Positions 1-11,469 of a stretch of DNA of 64,000 nt are shown here, piece after piece. Each line of letters opens with the position of its first letter. Position 1 is the first letter of the stretch. The notes below the pieces were generated by a model, which ran no database searches, had not been told where the DNA came from, and saw only the letters and a list, made by a program, of their open reading frames with translations. The stretch is from Chlorophyllum brunneum (taxonomy: Eukaryota > Basidiomycota > Agaricomycetes > Agaricales > Agaricaceae), in contig OY756144.1 in NCBI GenBank assembly GCA_963576785.1, forward strand, positions 868,001-932,000, given 5' to 3'. A program made the position numbers and the translations under genes.

Positions 1-259
1 TCTTGGAACGGGTACCTTATCGGTGCACGGGTAAATACATGCGGAGACCATGCAGATGCCTGGTGGTTGGTGAACGCGAAGGCAGGCATTCCGCACGAGC
101 CGCTCCTGTACATAATAACGCCTATCACAGTCGTGTTCCTCCAACGGTCCCTTGTGCCCGTCCTCTTCCTGATCCGGTAAGGTGACTTTGTGCTATCCAC
201 GCGCACTCAACGTAACTCTGAGATGCTGGCTGCATCCAGCACCTTGACTGGATACCACC
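1..259. other. upstream region of the GH5 gene, no gene seen
   Basis: No open frame here looks like a protein. The stretch lies directly before the ATG at 260 and presumably contains the promoter and 5' leader of the glucanase gene. I see no clear TATA box. Confidence 0.4.
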
Positions 260-3200
260 ATGGCCCACTATGGTTCAGTACCTACGACGGACGGACAGCA
301 TGGCCCAGATCCAGAGTTCGCGACACAATTCGATAGTTCCTCAGGCCTATGGGATGCTCAAACCCAGTTGTATGCCGCAGTAAGCTGTTTGATCACTTCA
401 AACCACAATGTATTCAAAGTTCCTCATTAGCAACACGTTACTCCAACAAAAGAGTCGACCCTGAATAAGTCTAATGGCGTCGAGCCTGCGAAAGGGACTT
501 CGCGACGATGGTTTATTACCGCTGGCTTGCTTGGTCTCATCGCTGTCATTGTGGTTGCGGTTGTCGTTCCTGTCGTTCTTACGCGTAAAAAGTCTCTAGA
601 TGATGCTACGCCTGGTTCCTCTTCTGGCGGTGGTTCGAAGACTGGGACCTCGGGCACATCTGGTAGCGTTATTACAATGGAAGATGGAACCAAGTTCACG
701 TATCAAAACAATTTTGGGGGGGACTGGGTTTACAACCCAAAAGATCCACTTGCATCTGGGGGAATATCCCAAAACTGGAGTAAACGCATTGGAACTGAAC
801 AATGGGTTTGGGGACAGGACATCGCTCGTGGTGTTAATCTTGGGTGAGTGCGAATCAAATATATCTATGAGTAGCTCTCATATACTCAGGGGCTGGCTGG
901 GTACTCCTTTTGGCCTCGAGTGGGCCTACTGAATACTGATGCATGGCGCAGTGACCGAACCTTTCATTTCCCCTAGCCTGTATGAAAAATACGTCAACAA
1001 CAGTGCCACACCAGTTGTTGATGAATGGACGTTGTCCGTTGCCATGGGCGGAAATCTAGCTCAGGAATTGGAAGAGCATTATAAGACTTTCATTGTGCGT
1101 GATAAGTGAAGGTTAGGTTCAGGCTGATAATGTCGTACGTTTTGCTTCATAGACTGAGAAGGATTTCGCCGACATCGCGGGTATGTGTTATTGCCTTCCC
1201 TTTTCCGAGAGACGAACACGAGCTACCCTTCATCCCACAGCCGCTGGCTTGAACTGGGTGAGAATTCCCATCGGATTCTGGGCCATTGAGGCTATCAACA
1301 ACGAACCATTCTTGGTTGGAACCTCATGGAAATACTTCCTTAAAGCGTGAGTTGCCCTCTCTTTCCGATATCGAACACCGTTGAACGGCTTCCGCTTTAG
1401 GATTCAATGGGCAAGGAAGTATGGCATTCGTATCTATCTTGATTTGCACGCTCTTCCAGGAAGCCAGAATGGATGGGTATGGTCTAGCGAATCCGTCAGT
1501 GCAAGAACTTCCTACTAATCACTCTTCGTTAATAGAACCACTCTGGGAAAAGTGCGACCCCCCTTTCTCTTCACACCAAGCATCTAGACTGATAACCCCT
1601 TGGTGTTACAGGTGGATCCGTAAATTTGTGAGTGCATTGCATTGGATATGGCATCTACCATTCATTTTTCTCCGAAGCATGTATGGCGTGATGGGCATCG
1701 CCAATGCACAACGTACTCTCACGTACCTCCAGATAATCACAGAATTTGTCAGCCAAGATCAATATCGGGATGTTGTTGGAATGTCGGTATTTTCTTCAGT
1801 TTTTCCTGTCCATCCATTTGATTCGGATTCTTGTACTCCTTTATCAGCGTGGGTATCGTTAACGAGATACTGTGGGGTACAGTGGGTCAAACGCCTGTTC
1901 AGAGCTTCTATTATGCTGCATATGAAGCAATCAGAAAAGCAAGGTTTGTCTTGTTTATTCATATCGTTCTCCCTGTCTTACGAGCTGACTATTATATTTC
2001 TCCAACTGTGGTCGTCTTTTCACAGAGGGACCGGTGCCGCTGCCGGACCCTATATTGCTATCCACGAGGGCTTCCAAGGAGTAGGTCTTTCTTCGGAAAA
2101 TTCTATCGGTGATATCTTGACTCAGAAACGCTTTAACAAAGCCTGCGATTTGGGAAGGGTGAGCCGTGCTGTGTGCTGATACGCCAATGGCCGTTTTGCA
2201 TCTAACTAGTTTTCAGGTTTTTATCAGGTGCCGACAGGCTAATGCTCGACCAACATCCGGTCTGTGATTTCACCGAGAGGCTACTAAACATCCACGCTAA
2301 CAGGAAGTTTAGTATCTTGCATTTATGGGCGATCACACAACTCCGTATGTTGACATGCAGAATCGTGGTTATTTCCGTGTTTGAATTGAAAGCTTTCAAT
2401 CAGACCTGAGGCTATGGCCGCCAGACCTTGGTTGGTGCTTCTTTGTTATCACTAATTTCCTTGAAGACCGGCTGATTTGCACCAGCTCTTGGGCTGTCGC
2501 TACTAACCAATCGCAGAAGGTGTTCGGTGTGACAGTAGGTGGTGAATTCTCTGCCGCTATCAATGACTGCGGCCTTTGGTGAGGATTGGTTCCCTATGTG
2601 TTTGATGATCGGATCCAGTCCAAGCTTGTGCTGGGTCGGTCTGAACCGATTCGCAAACACCGAGTTCCTAACGTTACTACCCCTATTCAGGCTGAGCGGA
2701 ATTGGATCAACGCCAGGATACCCAGATTGTCGCCCATGGGATGATTGGAGTGTGAGTGCATTTTCACTGATTCCAGTCTGCGTGTTCACCTGGCCCCCTT
2801 GTCCCTTGATCAACGGCTGCTTATACACAACATGACCTGGTGCCAAACAGTCGTACTCGTCTCAAACCATCACTGCTCTGAAGCAGGTGACCCTGGCTTC
2901 CATGGATGCGTTACAAAATTTCTTTTTCTGGACCTGGAAGATCGGTAACTCGACTGTGCTTGGCACATCGTCGAGTCCAATGTGGCATTATAAACTCGGG
3001 TTGGAACGTGGATGGATTCCTCAAGGTACGTCAGCCGTGTTCAGCTCGGCGGACGGCTAATCATCTTCGTACGTGATCGGGGAACTGACTCACATAATGT
3101 CTTGCTTTTACTCACCCTGCTGCCGACTGGGTGGGGTTGTGTGTATTATTGTTGTATATTTCTGACGAACGCCAGATCCCCGTGAGGCTATTGGGCATTG

Positions 3201-3765
3201 TGCTTCCGTTCTGGGATCATCGCAGATTTTTGATGGAAGTTATCCAGCGACAGCCACAGGAGGCGTGAGTCGACCGTAGTATAATGCAGACCCGAGTTTT
3301 GGCTCACCTCTGACGGTTTGACAGAGTGGTGCGGGGACTGTTGATCCCACTCAGGTGGCATCTCATACATTTCCGCCCACAACTCTCGGTCCTTCCTTCT
3401 CAGGAACGCAGATATCCCTTCTCCCAACTTATACGCCTACTGGGTCTATTAAGACACTCCCTGCACCTACATTTACAGCAGCCCCTTCAGCTAATGTTGG
3501 GAGTGGTTGGGCCAATCCTTCGGATAGCGATATGGCTTACGTGTAAGTGACGCTTTTGCACAGTTGTAACTAAAGTGGCTCACTTGCCTTCGGAACATCT
3601 ATCAGACCCGTCACTGGTTGTCAATATGCGGAGTGAGTACAAATTGCATATCTCGGCATCCTTCCTCCTTGCTTATAGCATATGGTACACCCAAATCGCT
3701 ATTGAAGTACTTGGAATGCAGTAAATGCAACGCTGCCAGCTGCGCCTTGCGTCGGTGGAGGCTAA
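260..3765 (+). CDS. membrane-anchored GH5 exo-1,3-beta-glucanase
   Basis: Glycoside hydrolase family 5 (subfamily 9 type) glucan 1,3-beta-glucosidase, which trims beta-1,3-glucan at the cell surface. Exon 1 (260-379) gives a 40-residue cytoplasmic head from the ATG at 260. Exon 2 starts at 431 and continues into one hydrophobic segment (about 513-585, WFITAGLLGLIAVIVVAVVV), so this is a type II membrane protein with a Ser/Gly linker. Conserved blocks follow in order: GVNLGGWLVTEPFI, AAGLNWVRIPIGFWA, YLDLHALPGSQNGW, IVNEILWG (acid/base Glu codon at 1864-1866), IAIHEGFQG, GVTVGGEFSAAINDCG (nucleophile Glu at 2544-2546), FFFWTWKIGNST and LERGWIPQDPREA. A Ser/Thr/Pro-rich tail ends in NATLPAAPCVGGG and TAA at 3763-3765. 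More than a dozen short introns lie inside. Both catalytic residues are present and every block can be spliced in frame, so I read it as functional. Exact boundaries around 2080-2500 are uncertain. Confidence 0.92.
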
Positions 3766-4889
3766 AACGTACACGCGAGTTTCACAAATTATGTTTCCGT
3801 AAGTCCTAAACCCACTTATTTCCGTTGGGTCTTGTGTTCATGCCGCCTTGAGCCTCTAGGATGGAGGCCGTTCCGTCGGATATATGATTTATGGGTTAGG
3901 GCCGGACAGTTGGGATATTTATAGACAGTTTATTTGATCACGTGTTCTATCTCCGCACTCTTGGACATTATCGCTTGTAATGACACCTGTGGCAGTCACA
4001 CATGCGGGAGGGCTGAGCGCAAACTATAGCATTGAAACCTTCCACGACGAAGAGTGTCGCCTACGCTCTGGAATACAAACCGTCTAACCGCTTATTTAAC
4101 ACATTTATCCGGCTGGTTCGGCCATTGGAACGGTGAGCCTTGAATTTCTCACCACTGACACAGAAGGCATTTATTCATACACCGATACTCGCAGGACTTC
4201 AACTAACCATGCTTATCTTTCGGGATATGTTGCTCTGGTTAACCACCTGACCACGGAACGCCCTTCGAAATTCCCAGAACGACAAACGCAGAATGAGCAA
4301 ACCCATGCTTTGGATCTTAGAATGCTATGGATATCGCATCTGATTGGATACTGCGGCTCCCCAGCCCTGGCAGTGGGTGGACTGTATTTCCGTTCCCAAT
4401 CCCATCAATGATCCTTTTGGGTACAAGTGCGGAAGGGGGACCCGACGCGACTTCCATCGTCCGAACGATAGGGAGAATCTTGTAGGCCATCTATCGGGAA
4501 CAGTGATTAAGCCTCTGCATCACTAGGAGAACGTGGACTTGTATGTGGATTCTCCCGTCATTCGTACGCACGACTCCATCCATGCCGCCATTTCTTGGAG
4601 TGCCACCTTCTCCATGACGTGTATGTGTACGCTTAGCAGTAAGAAACTTCTCAGCCCCTTTAGCCGACTCTTTAATCCGAATTCTCAGTCTATATTTAGC
4701 TGTCTGCGAGGATACCACTTAAACGCCAAGGCATCTAATTATTCTCGTGCTTATACACTTTAACTTCCTTTGGTTCGATCGACACCCTAACTCAGAGTAC
4801 GACTCTCATATACCGTGCAGGGAGCAGAGCCGAACTAGGAGTTCTTTTCACCACTCTCTATCCCCCACCCACCAGATACTAAGGGCATC
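3766..4889. other. intergenic region between GH5 and MFS genes
   Basis: About 1.1 kb without a supported gene. It should hold the 3' end of the glucanase transcript and the promoter of the permease. Short open frames around 4133-4760 lack any recognisable domain and are treated as chance. Confidence 0.4.
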
Positions 4890-7480
4890 ATGAACGACAT
4901 GAGCGACGACGACGCTAAGGCGAAGATCTCCGTAGAGGAGACTCAGAAGGACTCTGAGCAAGGCACAACCGAAGGTACCGAGAAGGAAAAGGATATGATG
5001 GAAGAGCTGCCTCCTCTTGGTACGAAGGAAAGAACAATAGCAGAAAAGAGATTAGTGAAGAAGTTGGACATGAGATTGTTACCGACGATCTTCCTCATAT
5101 ATATCATGAACTATATTGACGTATGTGCTCTTCCGGTTTCAACCCCTATATCTGGCCCATGCTTAACGACTTTAGCGGAACGGAATTACCACCGCAAGGT
5201 TGAAGGGGATGCAAGAAGACTTAGGAATAAACGGTATGATTACGGCAATCTAGCCACATCCGGATAATTCATCGCGGTTTCATTTAGATGTGCAATATGC
5301 AACTGTGATAGCTATCTTGTATGCAACTTATTCCCCGGCCCAAATACCTTCGAACATGGTGAGCTTTACCCAATAGTATTTATGCCATGACGCTGAAGAG
5401 ACTAGGTCCTCAACTATGTGACGAGGTGAGTTTCAATTCCTTCTACAACGCTGGAAATTATGCAAGCCTTTAGGCCTTCCTGGTACATTGGTGTTTGTGT
5501 CATGGGCTGGGGCTTGACGAGCTTGCTGACAGGAGTACGTGCGCTACTTCGCGCATTCTTAATGGATATTAAAGAGGGCCTCCCCTCTGGTCTAGGTGAC
5601 CAAGAACTTCGGCGGGATCCTCGCGTGTCGGATATTCATAGGTTTACCTGAAGCTGCATTCTACCCTGGAGCTATGTATCTCCTATCCCGCTGGTATACC
5701 AAGAAGGTGTGTACTCACGTTCTTCATTTTGTTCAACTGCTGAGCACCCTATCAGGAGCTCGCCTTTCGATCTTCCGTTCTGTATGCCGGCCTTCTTATA
5801 TCCAATGCCTTTGGTAGTGTGAGTATAAATTTGAAAGAGGATATTCACCTCTCACTTGTCTCATAGTTGATGGCCGCGGGTATTCTCGCCAACATGGAAG
5901 GTAAACGGGGGATACGAGCTTGGAGATGGTGAGCCCCCTGTGTTACCCCTGGGCGATGATAACTTATACAGATACCATACCCTAGGCTCTTTTTCATCGA
6001 GGTAGGTAGTTTTCATATGGTGCTAGTTGCGCCGTTCAACAATCCGACTAGGGTGCGATCACCATTTTCATTGGGATAAACACCATGTAAGATATATTTT
6101 TCTGTACCCCTTCACGATACTGACACTTCTCGGAAGATGGTTATTACCGGACTACGTGAGTCTAATCTCGTTGCAGGTGTCGTGAGAGGGATTTGACGTG
6201 TTTCTGTCCTCTCAATTCAGCCAACAAATACTAGGTGGCTGTCCAAGTTCGAGTTGAGACTTGCTCAGGCCCGTCTTTCCGATGATGCAGGTGAAGCCGA
6301 TAAGGACAATGCTGAAGATTCGTGAGCACAAAGTTACAGGACTACCACACGTCCGAATCTAACACTCATGGCTACATCAGGGCCTGGCAAGGGTTCCTAA
6401 TGGCGATCAAGGATCCTATCGTGTTACTATTTTCGATAATGACGACGGCCCAGTTATTGGGTCTCAGCTTTGTGAACTTCTTCCCCACGTATGGCTGGAG
6501 CTTTATTCTCACCGTTGGCCAGAGAGACTAAGTACTTTTCCAGGTTGACACAAACACTCGGGTTCAGTACTACTGTGACTCTATTACTCGCGGCGTAAGG
6601 TATATGCTCTTCAAAGGTTGTGCCAGCCACTGACATACGTATAGCCCGCCCTGGATCCTCGCTGCCATAGTATGTTGTATCAATGCGTGGCACTTGGGTA
6701 AATGACATTCGTCTTAGTTTAACTATATGAACGGGTGAGCTGACTATCAATTAATCCTTAAGATCGAACAGGAGAGCGCTACTTCCATATCGCGAGTTGG
6801 TGGTGGGGCGTAATTGTTGGTTTCATCATTGCATTATCCACCATGTCAGTAGCAGGACGTTATGTCGCGCTATTCTTGATGGCATGCGGATACGCTGGTG
6901 AGTGGTTTGTCATTAAAACAGAAAATGCACTTCACAATTTACAGGATTTGCAATGACTCTGGTTTGGGTATCTAACGCTGTTCCAAGGCCACCTGCGTAG
7001 GTCACAGGCGTATGAATATCGTGGCTTTAGTGACTGAACAACTTAACTTCAGAAAGCGTGCTGTAGCCTTGGCAATTGTAAATGGTTGCGGAAATCTCGG
7101 AAATTTGTGCGTATTCAGATATTGAGATTAGTGGACCGTTACTGAGGTCTCCTGCTTTCAGAATGGGATCCTATACCTGGAAGGCGAGTTGGGGTCCTCA
7201 ATATCATCCTTCCATGGCCATATCCCTTGGGGCGCTAGTAATCTCCTCATTACTTTCATTGGGTAGGCTCTCTGTTGCGAAGTGTTTCTATTTGGAGTGC
7301 TGACATTTGCTCGTAGTTATTCGTCAGATGCTTGTTCGTAGGAACAAGAAACTTGACGCTGATGAAAGGGCCGCCATGCAAGGTGCCAATCGAGCACGAG
7401 TTGAGGAAGCAGCACGTATTGAAGGGATCACCTTCGAGCAAGCCATGGAAAGACGAAAGGGGTTCCGGTACTTGTACTGA
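4890..7480 (+). CDS. MFS transporter, Dal5/Tna1-like anion:cation symporter family
   Basis: Major facilitator superfamily permease of the fungal ACS type (allantoate, nicotinate and related organic anions); the substrate cannot be told from sequence. Start ATG at 4890 gives an acidic, Lys-rich cytoplasmic head, then KKLDMRLLPTIFLIYIMNYID and, after an intron, RNGITTARLKGMQEDLGIN, the usual first-helix region of this family. Further exons read PSWYIGVCVMGWGLTSLLTG, NFGGILACRIFIGLPEAAF, YPGAMYLLSRWYTKK, SVLYAGLLISNAFGSLMAAG, RAWRWLFFIEGAITIFIGI and PDYPTNTRWLS. The C-terminal half includes PIVLLFSIMTTAQLLGLSF, TQTLGFSTTVTLLL, RYVALFLMACGYA, ALAIVNGCGNLGN and GSYTWKASWGPQYHPSMAIS. The cytoplasmic tail ends GFRYLY with TGA at 7478-7480. 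Many introns of about 50 nt occur. All family blocks are present with no stop in any exon, so it appears intact. Confidence 0.9.
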
Positions 7481-8318
7481 TTGGATACGTTATGATACTT
7501 ACGCCCGTTATGTGTACTGGATCGTTTTACTGGAAGGGAGAATTCCCTTTCGGGTATAAAACCCGGAGGCGCACTCATGATCAAGAACTATGGCAGGAGT
7601 CTTTCATGGCAGTTTTCGCCCTCAAGTTTACTAAGTGGGAATCCAGGAGACATCTGGAGTAATAGCCTAATTGTCAGTACCAGGCCACCTGACGTAGGTT
7701 CGACTGTCAGATTGGTTCACAGATGGTGGTTGCGATTACATACCTCCACGATCTCCGTATCTCGGATCTCCCACATATCGCTAATCATAAATGGTCCTTG
7801 AGATGAAAACACCTTGGACAGCTCACTGAGGTACGGTACTACACATCACGTTCAATGGCATGACTCAACCCTCTGACCGTGGAGAACCTGTAGGCATTTC
7901 CTCCCATATGACAGCCACAAATCCTTCTGGATTTGGATCTATCATGAGGCCAAAATATTCAGCGCTCGCAAGGTCTTCCTTGCAACCCTTGATTTGATTT
8001 TTTAACCAAATAATAACAAAACGACTCTCAATAATAGATCCCGGTTGACTAGTAACCTGATGAATCGACTCAACCTAGTTCGTATCCTTGGACAAACTAC
8101 TCCTTTGAGCGTTTTGTCAATATGGAGTCGGCATCTAGTAATAATGTCTACTGCACACCAGATTTCGATTAAAAAGGTGAGTCCCCGCCATCACTACTTC
8201 GGGCTACAAGATTGACCGATCTCTATGATGAGCATTATGAGTTGTAGTACCCACATGATATATTAAGTCGACACATACCGAGAATTCGAATAATCTCGGA
8301 TCCTTGAGTCGTTCAGAC
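7481..8318. other. intergenic region, convergent 3' ends
   Basis: About 840 bp between the stop codons of the MFS (+) and GNAT (-) genes. I see no coding signal. It can only be assigned to 3' UTRs and spacer. Confidence 0.4.
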
Positions 8319-8918
8319 TTATCCCCCCAACTCCATACCCATCCATAAATTATCATCTTTGGCATTTTCATCAGGCTCAATAGGGCGGAAGCCCATGGAG
8401 GAGTAAAGACCGATAGCGGGTTTGTTACTAGGTGTGACTTGAAGTAAAAGTGTTCGCCTCTTTCCATCATCCATTGCCCCATCATCTGCTCGAATCCAAT
8501 CCATCCCAGCAGTGATCATTTCCTTCCCCAACCCTTTCCCTCTATGATTCGGATGCACCCAAACCCCCATGAAAAGATAATAACTTCGACCTCCTTTGGC
8601 TACTAGGCGAGGAGGGGTAAAGCCGAATTGTTGAAGGACCTTGGGACCAAGAACCGAAATTGTGCCCACCCATCTATGTTGCCAGGACAATCTTTCTTTC
8701 GACTGGAAAGAGGCAGCCGCGATGATGGTAACTTTATCGCGAGAATAGAGTCGAGCTTTCCACTGCTCGTAGCTTAGTGAAAGTTCCCGCTCATATGTGG
8801 AGGAGAAACATTGAGGATCGGTTTGTATGGCTTGAAGTCGTAGGTCTTTGTATTGAACAATATGATGTTGACCTGGTATGGCGGGAATGGAGTATACCGC
8901 GTAGGTAGGACCATCCAT
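8319..8918 (-). CDS. GNAT-family N-acetyltransferase
   Basis: Single-exon gene for a 199-residue GCN5-related acetyltransferase, which moves an acetyl group from acetyl-CoA to an amine; the substrate is not predictable. The start is the ATG at 8918. The core contains a beta strand YYLFMGVWVHPNHRGKGLGK (residues about 113-132), where RGKGLGK is the pyrophosphate-binding R/Q-x-x-G-x-G/A motif A. Motif B follows as LLLQVTPSNKPAIGLYSSMG (about 156-175), with the Asn and Tyr usual in this position. The length is normal for a stand-alone GNAT domain. It lacks introns, unlike most genes here. No neighbour suggests a pathway. Confidence 0.9.
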   Translation of the reverse strand: MDGPTYAVYSIPAIPGQHHIVQYKDLRLQAIQTDPQCFSSTYERELSLSYEQWKARLYSRDKVTIIAAASFQSKERLSWQHRWVGTISVLGPKVLQQFGFTPPRLVAKGGRSYYLFMGVWVHPNHRGKGLGKEMITAGMDWIRADDGAMDDGKRRTLLLQVTPSNKPAIGLYSSMGFRPIEPDENAKDDNLWMGMELGG

Positions 8919-9538
8919 CGACCAAGGTGTAAGGAAGGGTGGTGGACAGATAATGTCTTATTGCTATAGCCTATTGTACTTTCAATTCATGACTATGACT
9001 AACATTGTCAACGAAAACAATAGCTTCAGTTCTCAAAGGGGTACGTGGAGTTAAATAAAATTGATGTCAGAGGTGACATCTCTTTTTTGTGTTGAGCGTA
9101 TTGATAAGATGGGATGCCCTTTTAGCCATTAGAACCTCACATGGCGGTATGTCACCGTCACATATACCTGGTTGAGTGATGCCCGTCGACCTGCTGATAC
9201 AACCCGGCTATGCTCTACGGATGGATGGGAGGGTACAAACAGGTTATGAGGTCGTCGGACTGGGATTGAGAATTTCGCAAACCAGAGCTCGGGCGATGGA
9301 ACGGTATTCACATCGTAAGTGCAATGATATTGTTGACCACGTTGCGCCTCTGTGACTCTCCCCCGTGAAACCCAAAGCATCCACAACGCATGGAACTTTC
9401 CCCTGTTTTGGGAGGGAAAAATGAAGATCACGTTGAGCGTAGATCGAGAGGGGGAGAGGCGTCTGCAGGACTTATCCTCACTCTTCCAGTGAGAGGGCTT
9501 CTACGGTCCCGGCAGGCCTCGTATCTACTAGTTACCAC
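8919..9538. other. intergenic region
   Basis: About 620 bp that must contain the GNAT promoter and the 3' end of the 624-residue gene. The only longer frame (9129-9431 minus) starts at GTG and resembles nothing. No other element seen. Confidence 0.4.
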
Positions 9539-11469
9539 CTAAGAGCCCCCAGATGCTCTAACTTGGCGTTTCATTAAATCCAATACTCTCGTCCGTTTTC
9601 TACCCGCCCTTGGAGGCTCCTCCATCTCCGTCTCAGTAAGTAACGCAGGATGAGGTGAATGTTCTGGAGGTAGCGGAGAACACTGCCAGAGGGGACTTTG
9701 TAGCAGCCGCAAGTCATTTGGGTGGGCCTGAGGTGACGGGTATGTATCCGACGGTTGATGTTGAGTTACCAATGGGGATGCGACTTGAGAAGGAAAGTTG
9801 GCTGCTGGGACAGGATTTGTACTTGTTGGTGATGGATAAGCTGCGACATCAGTATTCAGTTCCTGTTGCGATGGTGGTTGCGAAAGGGGCGAAGGACCAG
9901 GACCTGGAGACCGAAGTGAAATATGGGCTGAATTTGGTTTTGACTTCAAGGAACGTCGTATGCGAATGATGGGTGATTTCGCGACAAGGCTAGCGAGACC
10001 CGTTGGAATGCGTTGAGGAGACATGGGTAGGGGAGAGTTTGGAGCTGTTACGAAGGAGATGGCTGGAGACGAGTTGGGTGTGGTGGACGTCGGGTCTGGG
10101 TCTGGGGATACACTTGCTGGCCCAGCTGATGATAGGGAATCTGATGCGGTTGGTATTTGTGTGGGCGGTAGGGTTGATTGCGGTGCAAATACTGGGGTTA
10201 ACGATTCTGACGGTGACGTGATTGGGATGGCTGGTAGAGATGAAGAGTCCCTTGGTAATGGAGATGAAGGTATGGCTTGCAGCGACGGATCCGGAGAAAG
10301 TACTGGTGACTGTGGAGGAGCAGGACTGGTTGGCCAATCGCGTTCAAACCAGGTTCCTGGTATGAGTGCAATTGGGAGTAACCAGGTCGCTGTAAGGACG
10401 ACACCATATCCTTGGTCGTAACTAACGATGGTACTCCAGCTCCACGAAATGAACGTTCCTATGTATCCGAGGTACGGTGCGATGTGTTGTACTAAAAGGA
10501 GGGTCGGACGGAGAGGAGGCGGAAAGCTGTTGATGGGAAGGTTGTTGAAAAACCAGGTAAGTGCTGTGGTGATCATGGCGGTACGTTTGGCAGCTTCGAG
10601 TTGTCTGTCATTGAGAACGGCGAGGACGGGAGGAGGAAGAAACCTTGAAAAGGTATTGTGAGTGAACTAAAGTTTGGTGAAAGGCACTTATGAACGTACA
10701 TGCGGTAACCCCACCACATGCACTGGATAGACAACTTGTATTTTGAAGGTATCCAAGTCCGGCTAGCACGAGCGCGAAGCCGTCGTTCGCGCGTTCGAGG
10801 AGTCAGGGGTTGACCGTTATCGTCAAGGAGAGGTGACTTGGGAGGAGGTTGTGTAAACCAATTGAATGTGGGCATAACATCCGCCCAAGACCATCCTGGT
10901 ATTGGGGGCTGTGATTCTGGCTCTGGCTCTGGCCCATCCGTTTCTTCTTCCTCTACGATTATCTCGGAATCGGCCAACTCGACGAGAGAGTCGCGTGCTG
11001 GGAGGAGCGGAGAATAGACCATAATGCTTGATGAGTCCGAAATCTCATCAGGGACATCCTCGTCATCATGGAGAGGATATGGTTGGGCATTGTTCTCCGC
11101 AGGGGCCTCCTCACGCTTTGAAGTACCTAGCCGTTCAAGTATACTCCAAATACTGGGACGACCGCTGTTTATATTGCGGGTCCCATTCATGATAGAAGCA
11201 TTACGGAGCATCCTGATGAATTTAGAATCCTGAATGTGGGAGGAAGGTGGAGGTTCGCCATCTTGAGGGAAATTCGAGCTCAGATCCCTCGTGTTACTGG
11301 GAAGAGGAAGGTCGCGGATAAGAGACTGAATTCGGAGGGCGAGTGAGATGGGCTCGACTTGGGCTGCATCTGCTACGGCATCGTCCTCATTGACTTCTGA
11401 AAGACTTTCAGATTTTTTGAGGACATTCTTGAACCGAACGGCGATGTTGTCGACCATCGACTTGCTCAT
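9539..11469 (-). CDS. conserved-looking membrane protein with long disordered ends, function unknown
   Basis: Two exons, 11469-10700 and 10643-9539, with a 57-nt intron (GTACGT..AAG). They join as ..YRM|FLPPP.. and give 624 residues. The N-terminal about 250 residues are polar and acidic. The central part (about 238-360) is the structured piece: basic stretch RTRERRLRARASR, then KYKLSIQCMWWGYRMFLPPP, an amphipathic EAAKRTAM segment and about three hydrophobic segments (TALTWFFNNL; LLLVQHIAPYLGYIGTFISW; GVVLTATWLLPIALIPGTW). The last 250 residues are rich in Pro and Ser and end with a basic patch KRTRVLDLMKRQVRASGGS. I do not recognise the family. A membrane protein of the endomembrane system or plasma membrane is inferred from hydrophobicity only. 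Confidence 0.8.

Noticed and set aside
842..960. Apparent frameshift in the GH5 gene at GGWLVTEPF
   Set aside because: Two short introns explain it; the block reads correctly when spliced.
260..8918. GH5, MFS and GNAT genes as a possible metabolic cluster
   Set aside because: No core biosynthetic enzyme is present, and the functions do not form a known pathway.
9655..10421. Open frames on + opposite the 624-residue membrane gene
   Set aside because: The minus-strand exons have matching phases and hydrophobic segments; the plus frames are shadows.
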